DNA from: Rhynchopus euleeides
Taxonomy: Eukaryota > Euglenozoa > Diplonemea > Diplonemida > Diplonemidae
Direction: 5' to 3'
Assembly: GCA_963210315.1 (NCBI GenBank)
Contig: OY723302.1
Coordinates: 558,001 to 622,000, forward strand
DNA length: 64,000 bases
Numbering within the stretch: the stretch's first letter is position 1; the number at the start of each line of letters is the position of its first letter. The notes under the pieces are model-generated. The model did not search any database and was not told where the DNA came from. It saw nothing but the letters and a program-made list of their open reading frames with translations. This document shows positions 51,201-59,998 of this stretch, one piece after another. Position numbers and translations under genes: made by a program.

Positions 51201-52049
51201 GGCCTGGGCGGGGACGTGCACAACGACAACCCGTCGGAGGAGGTGAACAAGTTCGACATCACAAAGGAGGGCCTCTTCTACGGGTACCCCTACTGCTGGA
51301 GCGAGTTCCGCCTGCCGGATGCGGCACAGGAAAAGCACGGGCACCAGCCCGGGCGGCAGTGGGTGTGGGAGCGCACGGTGACAAACCCCGTACCCAGTTT
51401 CAACGTCACCCACAACAACACCTTCTGTCGGGACCCCAGCAAAGTGGTTGCCCCGCACTACAACTTCCAGCCGCACATGGCCCCGCTCGGGATCACCTTC
51501 CTGAAGGATGAGTGCGGGCTGTCGCCTGACGCCTTCCCGTGTGCCTGGAAGGGAAAGGCCTTCGTGGCCTTCCACGGGTCGTGGAACCGCGACCCCGCTG
51601 TTGGGTACAAGGTGGTGATGCTGGACCTGGAGACGAAGACGGAGGTGGACATCTTCACGAGCGCGACGGCGGCGGTTGGTGGGACAGAGAAGTTTCTCGG
51701 CTGGGAGGTGCGGCCTGTGGATGTGCAGTTCGACCCTGTCTCCGGGGTGATGTACGTCACCCAGGACGCCACCCAGACCAAGGATAATCTGTCTGGCTAC
51801 GGTGAGGTGCTGGTGCTTCGCTACCTCGGGGGTGATACCCCAGCTCCCACTGTGGCGCCTGCCACACCGCTGCCTGCCACACCCGCTCCATCCAACGATG
51901 ACGATTTGTCTGGCGGTGTCATCGCTGCTATTGTGGTGGGTTACGTACTGGCCGCAGCAGCTATTGCCGTTGCGGTGGTACTGGCCATCCGCATGAGATC
52001 CCAAAACCCCGGCCAGGACGAGCCTGCGACGACTCCTGACGCACCGTGA
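51201..52049 (+). CDS. PQQ-type glucose/sorbosone dehydrogenase-like protein, C-terminal part with membrane anchor
   Basis: 282 residues after the gap; the start is lost. The sequence carries signatures of the soluble quinoprotein glucose/sorbosone dehydrogenase beta-propeller: GLFYGYPYCW, a PHMAPLGITFL strand, KAFVAFHGSWNRDPAVGYKV, and RPVDVQFDPVSGVMYVTQDA before a final GEVLVLRYLG. These enzymes oxidise sugars with pyrroloquinoline quinone. A Pro/Thr/Ala-rich stalk and a hydrophobic span of about 26 residues (GGVIAAIVVGYVLAAAAI onward) followed by a short Arg-containing tail indicate a type I anchor, placing the propeller outside the cell or in the endomembrane lumen. The upstream frame through the N run is meaningless. 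Confidence 0.8.
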   Translation, partial: GLGGDVHNDNPSEEVNKFDITKEGLFYGYPYCWSEFRLPDAAQEKHGHQPGRQWVWERTVTNPVPSFNVTHNNTFCRDPSKVVAPHYNFQPHMAPLGITFLKDECGLSPDAFPCAWKGKAFVAFHGSWNRDPAVGYKVVMLDLETKTEVDIFTSATAAVGGTEKFLGWEVRPVDVQFDPVSGVMYVTQDATQTKDNLSGYGEVLVLRYLGGDTPAPTVAPATPLPATPAPSNDDDLSGGVIAAIVVGYVLAAAAIAVAVVLAIRMRSQNPGQDEPATTPDAP

Positions 52050-52376
52050 GACTAATGTCCCGACAAGTTGCAACGTTTCTTGACCTGCCTTCAGCACTCC
52101 GCGTGCAAGCTCACTGGCAGTGAGGAACGATGCAACGCCTTTCCGCCGAGATTGATGAGTTTCTTCTCTTTCCCCTGTTAGCTGTGCTTGCGAGGCATGC
52201 TGAACACCTTCCTGCAGCCCACACAACAAAAGGGCTGTCCCTCTTGTTGTGTGACTGCTCCTGGCTGTCGGGGTGGGTGGGACGCGGCCTCAATGATGCA
52301 CTCACTGACATCAGCCTCTTGTTTTCCTGGAGGCCATTTTTCATTGCAGTTTGACAATTATTTTTAACATGGTTGC

Positions 52377-54034
52377 ATAACGGCCGTTTTAAAAAATCCC
52401 TTGTATTTTGTGGACTTGCAAAAACGGCCGCTGATTTTCAGCATTTTAAAAAACAGCCGTTTTTTTTACCTGGGAATTTTGTATGGGGCGTGGGTCAGCA
52501 GGCGAGATCCCACCACCAGGAGTGCCTCCCCACTGCAAGGGATACCCTGCAGCAAGCATTGTGAGCGCGCCTTCAAGTACGATGCGAAGAGTTCAGACTT
52601 CGTGGACCACTTTGACGGACCGCGCCATATCAAGAAGAAGAAGAACGCAGCGTTGAAAGTGCAGAGCCAGGGAAACAGCTGGCGCTGTCGGAGTGCGATA
52701 CCCTCAGTGGCAGGCTTGCAACTTCGGATCGCCCGGGGTGCGTTGTTCACCGGATCACCGGCTGGCATGGTGCATGATGCTGTCAAGAAGTGTGTCCCGA
52801 GGAGGGGCTGAACATGGTTGCGGCCAATCTAGGCAGGTGTGTCGTGGATGACCGTGCAGGCAGAGGTGAGTGTCGCTCACTGGCATCAGGGCTCTTGCGA
52901 CAGAGCTTTCCCTTGATCTCGGCGACAGCACCCCGGCTGAGAAGGACACCGCCTTCGTTGATTTATTCCCGAAGGCACGGGCGATCATCCCGGGCAATAT
53001 GCAGCACCAGCTGGATGGGTTCACGACCGCACTGGCGCTGAAGGATGTGCTGTGCCACATCTCTGACGCAGCTGAGAGGGAGAAGCAGGCGAGCAAGACG
53101 GCACCACCGGCCGTGCGATCCCGCTTCTCTCCGACACACACTACCTGCACCGCTTGAGTGGGTCTGCACCTTGCACCACGTCCCCGGGCATTTATACAAT
53201 CTTCCGGGCCCGCTGCAGGACAGCGGCCCTGCTACGTGTGCGTCGCTTCTGCGGTTGGCAGAGATGCCCACGAAATCGGTGGGCTCGAGTCCCACCTGCA
53301 GGCCGCCGTCCGCCTGACGGCACCCCTCGCATCGCTGCTCCAGAAGTACTGCGATGCGCAGCTGGGTGTGCCAACGGCGTGCCCCTGTCGACGCAGTGTA
53401 CACCGACATTGAGAATGTCATCGAGAAAGTGTCTGAGGTGGGGAAGTACGACCCCCCAGTGCCCCTGGCAGGGGAGCTGGCCTGGGCTGGCGACCGCATG
53501 CGCAGAAGGTGGGACGGCACGGAATCAGGGAAGTCCTTCTGGTTTGCGGTCCGCCGTCTGTGCCCGCGTACGGCCGCATGAGTCGTAGGGGTGTCAGAAC
53601 TCCGGTGCCACCTCCCCTCTGTTTCGGGGAGGTTACGAGCAGGGCCTGGGTGATCTACGACTAGGCCACCACGTTCCGAGGGTGTGCTGGATTTCTGGGA
53701 CAACCCGGGGGCGAACCGGGCTGCTACACTCCTCTCTGCTCTCGGGTGTCTGCTGCTTGTCGAGCGACAGGCAGGGCGGAAGCCATTTTTCTTTGTACAG
53801 TCGACAGAGAATCGCAGTGCCCAATGTCATGTGTAGGCAACAGGGAGTTGTCAAGTGTGTTTCCTCAGCTCGGTACGGTAAGCAGGAGGCGAATCTCCAA
53901 AGGAAAATAGGAGGGGGAAAAAAACGGCCGTTTTTTCGCCAACAAAACATGAAAACGGCCGTTTTTATATTTCGGTAGCGGGAACTGAGGTAGTGAATTC
54001 TCAGAAAATCCACTCCCTCCATGACGGCCGTTAT
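52377..54034. mobile_element. Candidate decayed DNA transposon with ACGGCCGT termini
   Basis: Starts ATAACGGCCGTTTT and ends ACGGCCGTTAT. Further AAAACGGCCGTTTT-like sites lie just inside both ends (about 52,422, 52,455, 53,926, 53,957), as expected for subterminal transposase sites. A broken coding remnant lies in the middle. No target duplication found. Confidence 0.45.
52555..53581 (+). pseudogene. Broken ORF series, possible zinc-finger/hAT-like transposase remnant
   Basis: Several open pieces in different plus frames look like parts of one protein: a Cys/His segment (CERAFKYDAKSSDF, then HFDGPRH) recalling a BED or C2H2 finger, then LDGFTTALALKDVL, HLQAAVRLTAPLASLLQKY, and near the end AVYTDIENVIEKVSEVG with GKSFWFAVRRLCP, placed like the C-terminal dimer region of hAT transposases. 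Frames change at least three times and no catalytic triad is seen. The family call is tentative. Confidence 0.35.
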
Positions 54035-56269
54035 GACACTATGGTTTGTTGTTTTGGTTTTCTGGAATGCGTTTGCCTTTGTGTGTGCTCCCCACAGGCA
54101 GATTTCTCGAAAAATTTAACGGAATTCCAACACCACTCTTTTTCAAAGTATTGTCGTGACGAGCGATGAAGTGCAGGGCTGTTGAGGAACGAAGGGCCTC
54201 CAAAGCTTCTGTCATGTTAGCACTTCACAGGGCATCACAGCCTTGAGACGCAACCGATCAACGAAAATACCGAGTTTGGTGCCCCTGAAAGGGCCGATTT
54301 ACGTAGTTTTTACGTAAACCCCCCCCCCCCCCGCATAATATTAAATATAGAATGGGGGTCTTCGCTCCATCCGCCAAAAAAAACCAAAAAAAACCGGAAA
54401 AAACCCGTGAAAAAGTCGGAAAAAAAGAGTGTGGGGAGTTGGGTCCAGTTTAGCAAAGTGAGCTTATTTTTCGAAAATTGAAAAATTGGGGACACCAAAA
54501 GTCCCCAGAAAAATCTTCGACTTGGCCCGCAGAGTGATTTTTTTGGTGAAAAACGATTTCAACAGTTGTCCAACAGTTGCTGTACAAGACGGCACACCGT
54601 TCTCTGCGCATGGGCTGCTGCACGTGAATCATTTGGATGTCCGAGGGGCTATCCGGAACGAGGAGGGCCACGAGCCTGAACTACCCGCCAGCAGCGATCC
54701 CGTGCCAGGGCTGGCAGGGGGCCGCGGCCCCACCTCCCTTTTTCTGTAATTGTTTGGGAGGGTGGGCCGCCAGGGGTGGCATGGCCCTACCCTCGGCCCT
54801 ACCTCCCGGGTCAGATTTTGGGGCTTTTGGGTTCGGCCTTGTGGCCGAGTTTTCATGCGCCGCAGCGTATGAAAACCCAACGGCATGCTGGGGGCTTGAT
54901 GGTGTTCATCGAAGCGCACCTCATCATGCCCCAAGCGAAGGACCATCCCCGCCTGGAATGTGCAACAGCACCAACCGGTGTGGGGACTAGCCTTCGAAGA
55001 CTTTCAGGATGTTCACTACCGTGGCCTCCGGCGGCTGGGGGGCTGGATTCCTGATTTTTGATCCAGCAGGACGACCAAAGGCAGCAACATCCGGTGCCTC
55101 TCGAATTGGGTGAAAATGTTCTGTGGCCGTGCATTCGATCCTGTTTGCATCATACCACGGGAAGTCGGGGCGGGGTTGGGCTGCACTTTTTTTCTCGCGA
55201 GCTCGGCCACCCTGTGCCCGACCTCTTTTTTGGTTTGCCCGACCCCCAGCGAGATCACTGGCAGCCAGACCTTGTTCAACATAAACAGCAGACAAGAGAG
55301 CAGAATGGAGTGTGGGGCAGCTGCCGTGCTCCCACACATAAACAGCGCACCTCTCGCGCTGCCTGCACGAAAGGGACGGGTAACCTGCAGGTCACCCACA
55401 GCAGCCTACTGCCTACGTTCTATACAAGATCAGCGCCGACCACACGAAAGGCTGTTCGACCTGCGGCGCAACAAGAAGCTCCGGTGGGAACAGAACTGAG
55501 CGGCAACAGGATGCAATGCAGGCCCACATCCGATGCCCTGCGGCAAGAGCAGTCACATCGATATCTTTGACAGGGCCTGCCCACTGGTGTGTGACGGGGT
55601 GACCTGCAGATGGTGACCTGGCCCACGGCAGAACACCTGGGTCGGGGGATGGCTGCGACTGGGCATTACCTAACTCTTCATGATGCAGGACTGCGGTCAA
55701 TTGGTCCAAAAGAGCAAGTATGGCTCCCGCTCAGCTCTCACTGAAGCTGAACCAGATGCAAGTGGTGGGAGGAGGAGGGTGTCCCGGGGGAGGACACACC
55801 GGCCGGCAACCCACGAGGACTGGCCCGTCCCAGTCGACAGAAGAACAAAGCAGGAACACGGACTCACCTGAAACGACATACTGAAGTGAGGGAGGAGGAG
55901 GCGAGCACAAAAGGGCGTCGGCTACCGCACGCCCTTTGAGCGCAGCCGACGACGACCGAACCGGCCACCGGCCGGGAGGTGCGTGTGGCGTGGGGGGCGA
56001 AGCCCCCCACGCAAGGGGGGTCCGGGGGGCGAAGCCCCCCGGAAAAAAATTTGGGGTTTTTTGGCCTATTTTTGGCCATTTTCCGCTGCATTTGTTTGAT
56101 TTTGGGTCGGGAAAGGTATGGCCAGGAAGTGGGAAAAATTGAGGAAAAAGTCGGAAATTTTCAGGTTTGCCCATATAAACCATGGGTCACAGATTCCGAT
56201 TTTTGGGTCAGACTCCAAGTTTGACACAAGGGAAAATAGGCAAAAATTTTCACCTATTTTTGGTCACCT

Positions 56270-56333
56270 AAGGGGGGGGGCTTCGCTCCGGGTCACTGAC
56301 CCAAGCTGACCCAGATTGACCCGGAGCGAAGCC
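56270..56333. mobile_element. Tiny MITE of the CTTCGCT-end family
   Basis: GGGGGGCTTCGCTCCGGGTC at the left and its reverse complement (GACCCGGAGCGAAGCCCCCC) at the right, with GACCCA repeats between. A second AGCGAAGACCCCC end at 56,403-56,415 suggests an overlapping sibling. Confidence 0.7.
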
Positions 56334-56447
56334 CCCCATTTTCCTAAGGTGAAAAGCCCCAGGGTGACCCAAATTGACCCAAGTTGACCCAAATTGACCC
56401 GGAGCGAAGACCCCCAATATTTAATATTATTGGGGTGATCGAGAACC

Positions 56448-56497
56448 GGGTTCCGTGTAGGTTCCGTGTACGTTCCGTGTGGGTTCCGTGTGGGTGG
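56448..56497 (+). repeat. GGTTCCGTGTA minisatellite
   Basis: Four tandem 11-13 bp units (GGTTCCGTGTA, GTTCCGTGTAC, GTTCCGTGTGG). The same unit repeats at 57,420-57,470, in both cases beside a GATCACCCC/GGGGTGATC sequence. Confidence 0.7.
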
Positions 56498-56689
56498 TAG
56501 GGGTCCCCACCTAAAAAATTCGAGTTTTTTTCGCTGCAGTTTTTCACTGCAACTGCACAGTATCCCACGCTACCCGAGCTCAACCTTCTACAAGTGTGCA
56601 TATCCTGATGACCTGCGCTGCTTGTTGGCCAGCGCACTGGGCTCTACTTTTGCTTCTCGGACACTGACAAGCAAAAAGTGACTGGAGGA

Positions 56690-57120
56690 GGCAGCTCGCC
56701 GACCCACACCACCCACCCAGCGGGACCCCCTCACGGATCTTCCAAAACCCCGTTCTGTTGAACGTTTGGAATCTGTGCGGGTCGTGGTGGGGTCATTTTG
56801 GCCATGGGGTGTCGGTCTCCACCACTCCCGTGATCATCATATGGGCCAAATCCTGCAGTAAACCGCTACCCTGCAGGGTTGCGTTGCGTCTAAAGACGTC
56901 TGCCTCCAGGCCCACCAGTGCTGCCGCGGTTTGGTGGGCTCGATGGGCATACTTTGATTGGTTGGATTGGCTGTGGCTGGTGCAGGTGGAAGTGGTAGGA
57001 CAGAAGGGGTTGGAATGCCCAAGTACACTACAAACCCCACCAAATACAAGCCAACTTGGGCGACGCTGGGCGAGGGTGGCGAACATGGTGCGAGTGCTGG
57101 GCAACGCCAACAAGGCGGCT
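56690..57120 (+). repeat. Dispersed about 450-bp repeat, copy 2
   Basis: Inverted, diverged partner of 40,505-40,960; see that entry. It begins about GGAGGCAGCTCGCCGACCC and ends in the GGGCGAGGGTGG region. Confidence 0.6.
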
Positions 57121-57419
57121 TGTTATAACGGTGTGTGTTGGTGCATTCACTCCTACGTAAAGGAGGAAATCGCCGAACTTTGACGAAACTTAGCGGTGTC
57201 CCCTGTAGACAAGCACTACAGGAAGGGGGGCGGTGCCTCCCTGCCGCCGGAGGCCACGGTAGTGAACATCTGTTCCTTCCGGGCTGAACTGGATCGCTCC
57301 GACATCAGGTCGGAACCCAGTGCTGCGCGGGATTCACTGGAAGCAGTAGAATGACAGCACAAGAGTGAACATGTTCCCTAGAAAACAACCCGCCCTATTT
57401 GCTGAAAAATCTGCAAGGG

Positions 57420-57470
57420 GTGTTCCGTGTAGGTTCCGTGTAGGTTCCGTGTCGGTTGCGTGTGGGTCAA
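57420..57470 (+). repeat. GGTTCCGTGTA minisatellite, second array
   Basis: Four units of the 11-bp motif found at 56,448; the last is variant (GGTTGCGTGTG). Confidence 0.65.
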
Positions 57471-57507
57471 AAACGCGATTTCGATCACCCCAATTATGCG
57501 TATATTT

Positions 57508-57934
57508 ACTGGGGGGGGGGGCAAATACAAGCATACATGCTAATACAAGCATACATGCGAATACAAGCATATTATGAAAATCCGGATTTAAATAAAATTT
57601 TCAGGCTAATAGAAGCATATATGCTTCTATTAGCCTGGTAGAAAATATTGGGTATTTTTGGGGTTTTTGGGGGGTTTCCACCACAAAATATCAATTTTTT
57701 CTACCAGGCTAATACAAGCATGTATGCTTGTATTAGCCTGGTAGAAAAACTTGATATTTTGTGGTGGAAAACCCCCAAAAACCCCAAAAATACCCAATAT
57801 TTTCTACCAGGCTAATACAAGCATGTATGCTTCTATTAGCCTGAAATTTTTATATAAATCCGGATTTTCATAATATGCTTGTATTCGCATGTATGCTTGT
57901 ATTAGCATGTATGCTTGTATTTGCCCCCCCCAGT
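57508..57934. mobile_element. Foldback MITE with CTGGGGGG ends and TA flanks
   Basis: TA then CTGGGGGGGGGGGCAAATAC at the left; GTATTTGCCCCCCCCAG then TA at the right. Arms of about 200 bp are inverted around 57,715 and contain tandem AATACAAGCATACATGC palindromic units. A further right-end piece follows to 57,973. A fragment of the left end recurs at about 62,093-62,117. Confidence 0.75.
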
Positions 57935-57969
57935 AATACAAGCATATATGCTTGTATTTGCCCCCCCCC

Positions 57970-58830
57970 CAGTAAGTCCCCTATCCAAACGTCAAAATCG
58001 GGGCCAAGGGGACTTAAACACATCGGAGGGGACTTAAACACGCCTGCCACCTGTTTCCTGAGGGAACCGGGGAGAGGCCGTATTATATCGATTCCGAGGC
58101 ACATCTGGACAGATTCTGGGGACCTGGGTGCTGGGGCCTCAAACCCCTTTGCCTCTCACACTGCTTCAGGGCCACCCTACTCTGCCAAGCACTGCCCATA
58201 ACCACTGACTTGGGCAGGCTGCCAAAGCTGCAGGGCAAGCAACCCAAGGGGGCCTGAAGTGCAAGAGATGTCGTGCCTCAGGGGTTGATGCTAGCCTGGG
58301 AGGTGTCAAGCTTTCCGCTAGATGTCCCATGGAAGATAGCATGTCCCCTGGGCCAACAGACGTTCTCCCCTGGGAGACGGGACACACGGCGGGTGCTCAG
58401 GCGAGGCCAGCTGGGGGTGGCAGTATGGGTGGCGTGGGGATCCGAGGGCGCTGAGCACTGGCACACTGCGGCCCTCGCCACTGCTAGCAGCCCCGCTGTG
58501 CCGCAGAATTGATTCCCGACTCCAGTGCGACAAGAGGGGCTGGCGCACGACCTGCATCGCACAGCGAGGCTGTGGATGAGGACGAGCGACGTGACCCGGA
58601 CTGCCCCCTGCGGGGCAGTCCGGGCCACGTGCGGGTATCCGAAGCCCCCAGGCTCCCTCCCTGGCCTCCACACGTGCCTCACATCCTGGTGGTCCGCCAA
58701 CGGACACCTGGAAAAATCGAGAAAAAATGCCCCCCAACCAAACTACTAGACCGGGGTGTTTAAGTCCCTTCGGGAAAATTGGCCGCCGAGGGGACTTAAA
58801 CACATCATATGGATAGGGGACTTAAACACG
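57970..58830. repeat. Interval flanked by inverted GGGGACTTA motifs
   Basis: TAAGTCCCCTATCC at 57,973 and GGATAGGGGACTTA at about 58,811 are inverted. The motif GGGGACTTAAACAC occurs four or more times near the two ends (58,016, 58,038, 58,787, 58,817; inverted at 58,757). In the middle, a perfect 13-bp hairpin CCCGGACTGCCCC lies at 58,597-58,625. No gene recognised; probably a non-autonomous element. Confidence 0.45.
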
Positions 58831-58840
58831 GGGGGGGGTA

Positions 58841-58940
58841 GGTACGTAAATATTTTGGAACGTAAATATTATGGAACGGAACGGGCAAAAATGGGCCCGT
58901 TCCATAATATTTACGTTCCATAATATTTACGTATACGGTA
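58841..58940. mobile_element. About 100-bp palindromic MITE, second copy
   Basis: Near-identical to 36,772-36,876, including the same one-base arm mismatch (ATTTTGG versus ATTATGG). Confidence 0.75.
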
Positions 58941-59827
58941 CAGTCTGGCTAATAATGAATGTTATGGGGGCCAAAATGTTATGAACCGGGACTTCTCAGA
59001 AATCACGAATTTAATTATTTTTAACATTTTTAATTTTACAGGGGGGGGGCGAATAGAATTACTAAGTAATACTATTCAAAATGGCATGTTTGAAAAATTC
59101 CTAAATTTTGGGTTGGGCGCATTCCCCAGTACGTGGTATTCCACTCCACCAAAATCGAAAAAAAAGTTGATCGTGAACTGGCCAGAACCAGCGCAGTTCA
59201 CGATCAACTTTTTTTTCGATTTCGGTGGAGTGGAATACCACTTACTGGGGAATGCGCCCAACCCAAAATTTGGGAATTTTTCAAACATGCCATTTTGAAT
59301 AGTATTACTTAGTAATTCTATTCGCCCCCCCCCTGTAACATTTTCAAAAATGTTATGGGCTTGGCGTTTTTTTGGTGGCTCGGTAGTGAAAATTTCCGTG
59401 ACATTTGCTCGATCCTGCGACCCACACACACCCACCAGCTCTCTGTGGGGCTCGGGTGCAGATTGGTGGCACCAGCGGGCTCTAGCGGAACCCCCCGCTT
59501 CTGGTACTGAGCGGCCGGTGACACTGCCCAAGATGATGAGGTGATCTGGAGGACAGTCAGAGCACTCTGCACACTTTCTTCAGGTGCCAGATGGCTGCAG
59601 AGGGCCAGGAGAAGCTCGATGAGCTCGATCGGCAGGGGAGAACGGGTGCGAGGGTTGGGCTGACCCCCCTTGGGGGTGGACCCCACCCCCCACGCGCCCG
59701 ATCTAACTCAATTAATAAAAACATGGAATTAAAATGTTATGGGAAAATGTTATGATTCCGAGGTCCCGGCGAATTAATTATCTTTATATATTTTGCCTTG
59801 TAACAATCATTATTAGCCAGACTGTAA
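58938..59827. mobile_element. MITE with CAGTCTGGCTAATAATGA ends, TA flanks
   Basis: The 18-bp end CAGTCTGGCTAATAATGA after TA at 58,938 is repeated inverted before TA at 59,826. The inner ATGTTATGGG repeats are also roughly inverted. It contains another element at 59,037-59,337 and a stretch (59,340-59,700) without recognisable coding sequence. Confidence 0.65.
59037..59337. mobile_element. 300-bp palindromic MITE with CAGGGGGGG ends, TA flanks
   Basis: Nearly perfect hairpin: TA-CAGGGGGGGGGCGAATAG at the left and CTATTCGCCCCCCCCCTG-TA at the right, folding around about 59,187. A lone right end of the same kind lies at about 59,970-59,998. Confidence 0.8.
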
Positions 59828-59835
59828 TACTATTT

Positions 59836-59948
59836 GGGGGGCCCTCGCTACGAGTCACTGTGAGTCACGAGTCGTCAGTTTTCAGCCAAACATGGCTGAC
59901 TTCTCACTTTTTCTCACTCAGACACACTTGGTAGCGAGAGCCCCCTTG
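59836..59948. mobile_element. Variant MITE of the CTTCGCT-end family
   Basis: Ends GGGGGCCCTCGCTACG and GGTAGCGAGAGCCCCC are inverted, 113 bp apart. The internal CGTCAGTTTTCAGCCAA is shared with the M block cassettes at 16,590 and 26,040. Confidence 0.6.
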
Positions 59949-59998
59949 GCACCGTAATACTATTCAACTAGGTAATACTATTCGCCCCCCCCCCCCCT

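Larger units (their letters stand above)
54035..56689. other. Gene-poor interval with MITE ends and small repeats
   Basis: No supportable gene. Contains a C14-like tract with a GGGGGTCTTCGCT motif at about 54,305-54,366, AT-rich poly-A/G stretches at 54,375-54,560, a 64-bp foldback MITE (56,270-56,333) and a minisatellite (56,448-56,497). Short frames near 54,630-55,500 show no recognisable domain. Confidence 0.5.

Noticed and set aside
50981-51511. ORFs crossing the N gap
   Set aside because: Their continuity depends on unknown bases; only the sequence after 51,201 in the dehydrogenase frame is supported.
56758-57183. 141-codon ORF in the dispersed repeat
   Set aside because: A related frame in the 40.5-kb copy has indels and a different length, and no domain is seen; annotated as a repeat.
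58596-58625. Rho-independent terminator-like hairpin
   Set aside because: Perfect 13-bp stem, but no following T run and the DNA is eukaryotic; kept only as a palindrome note.
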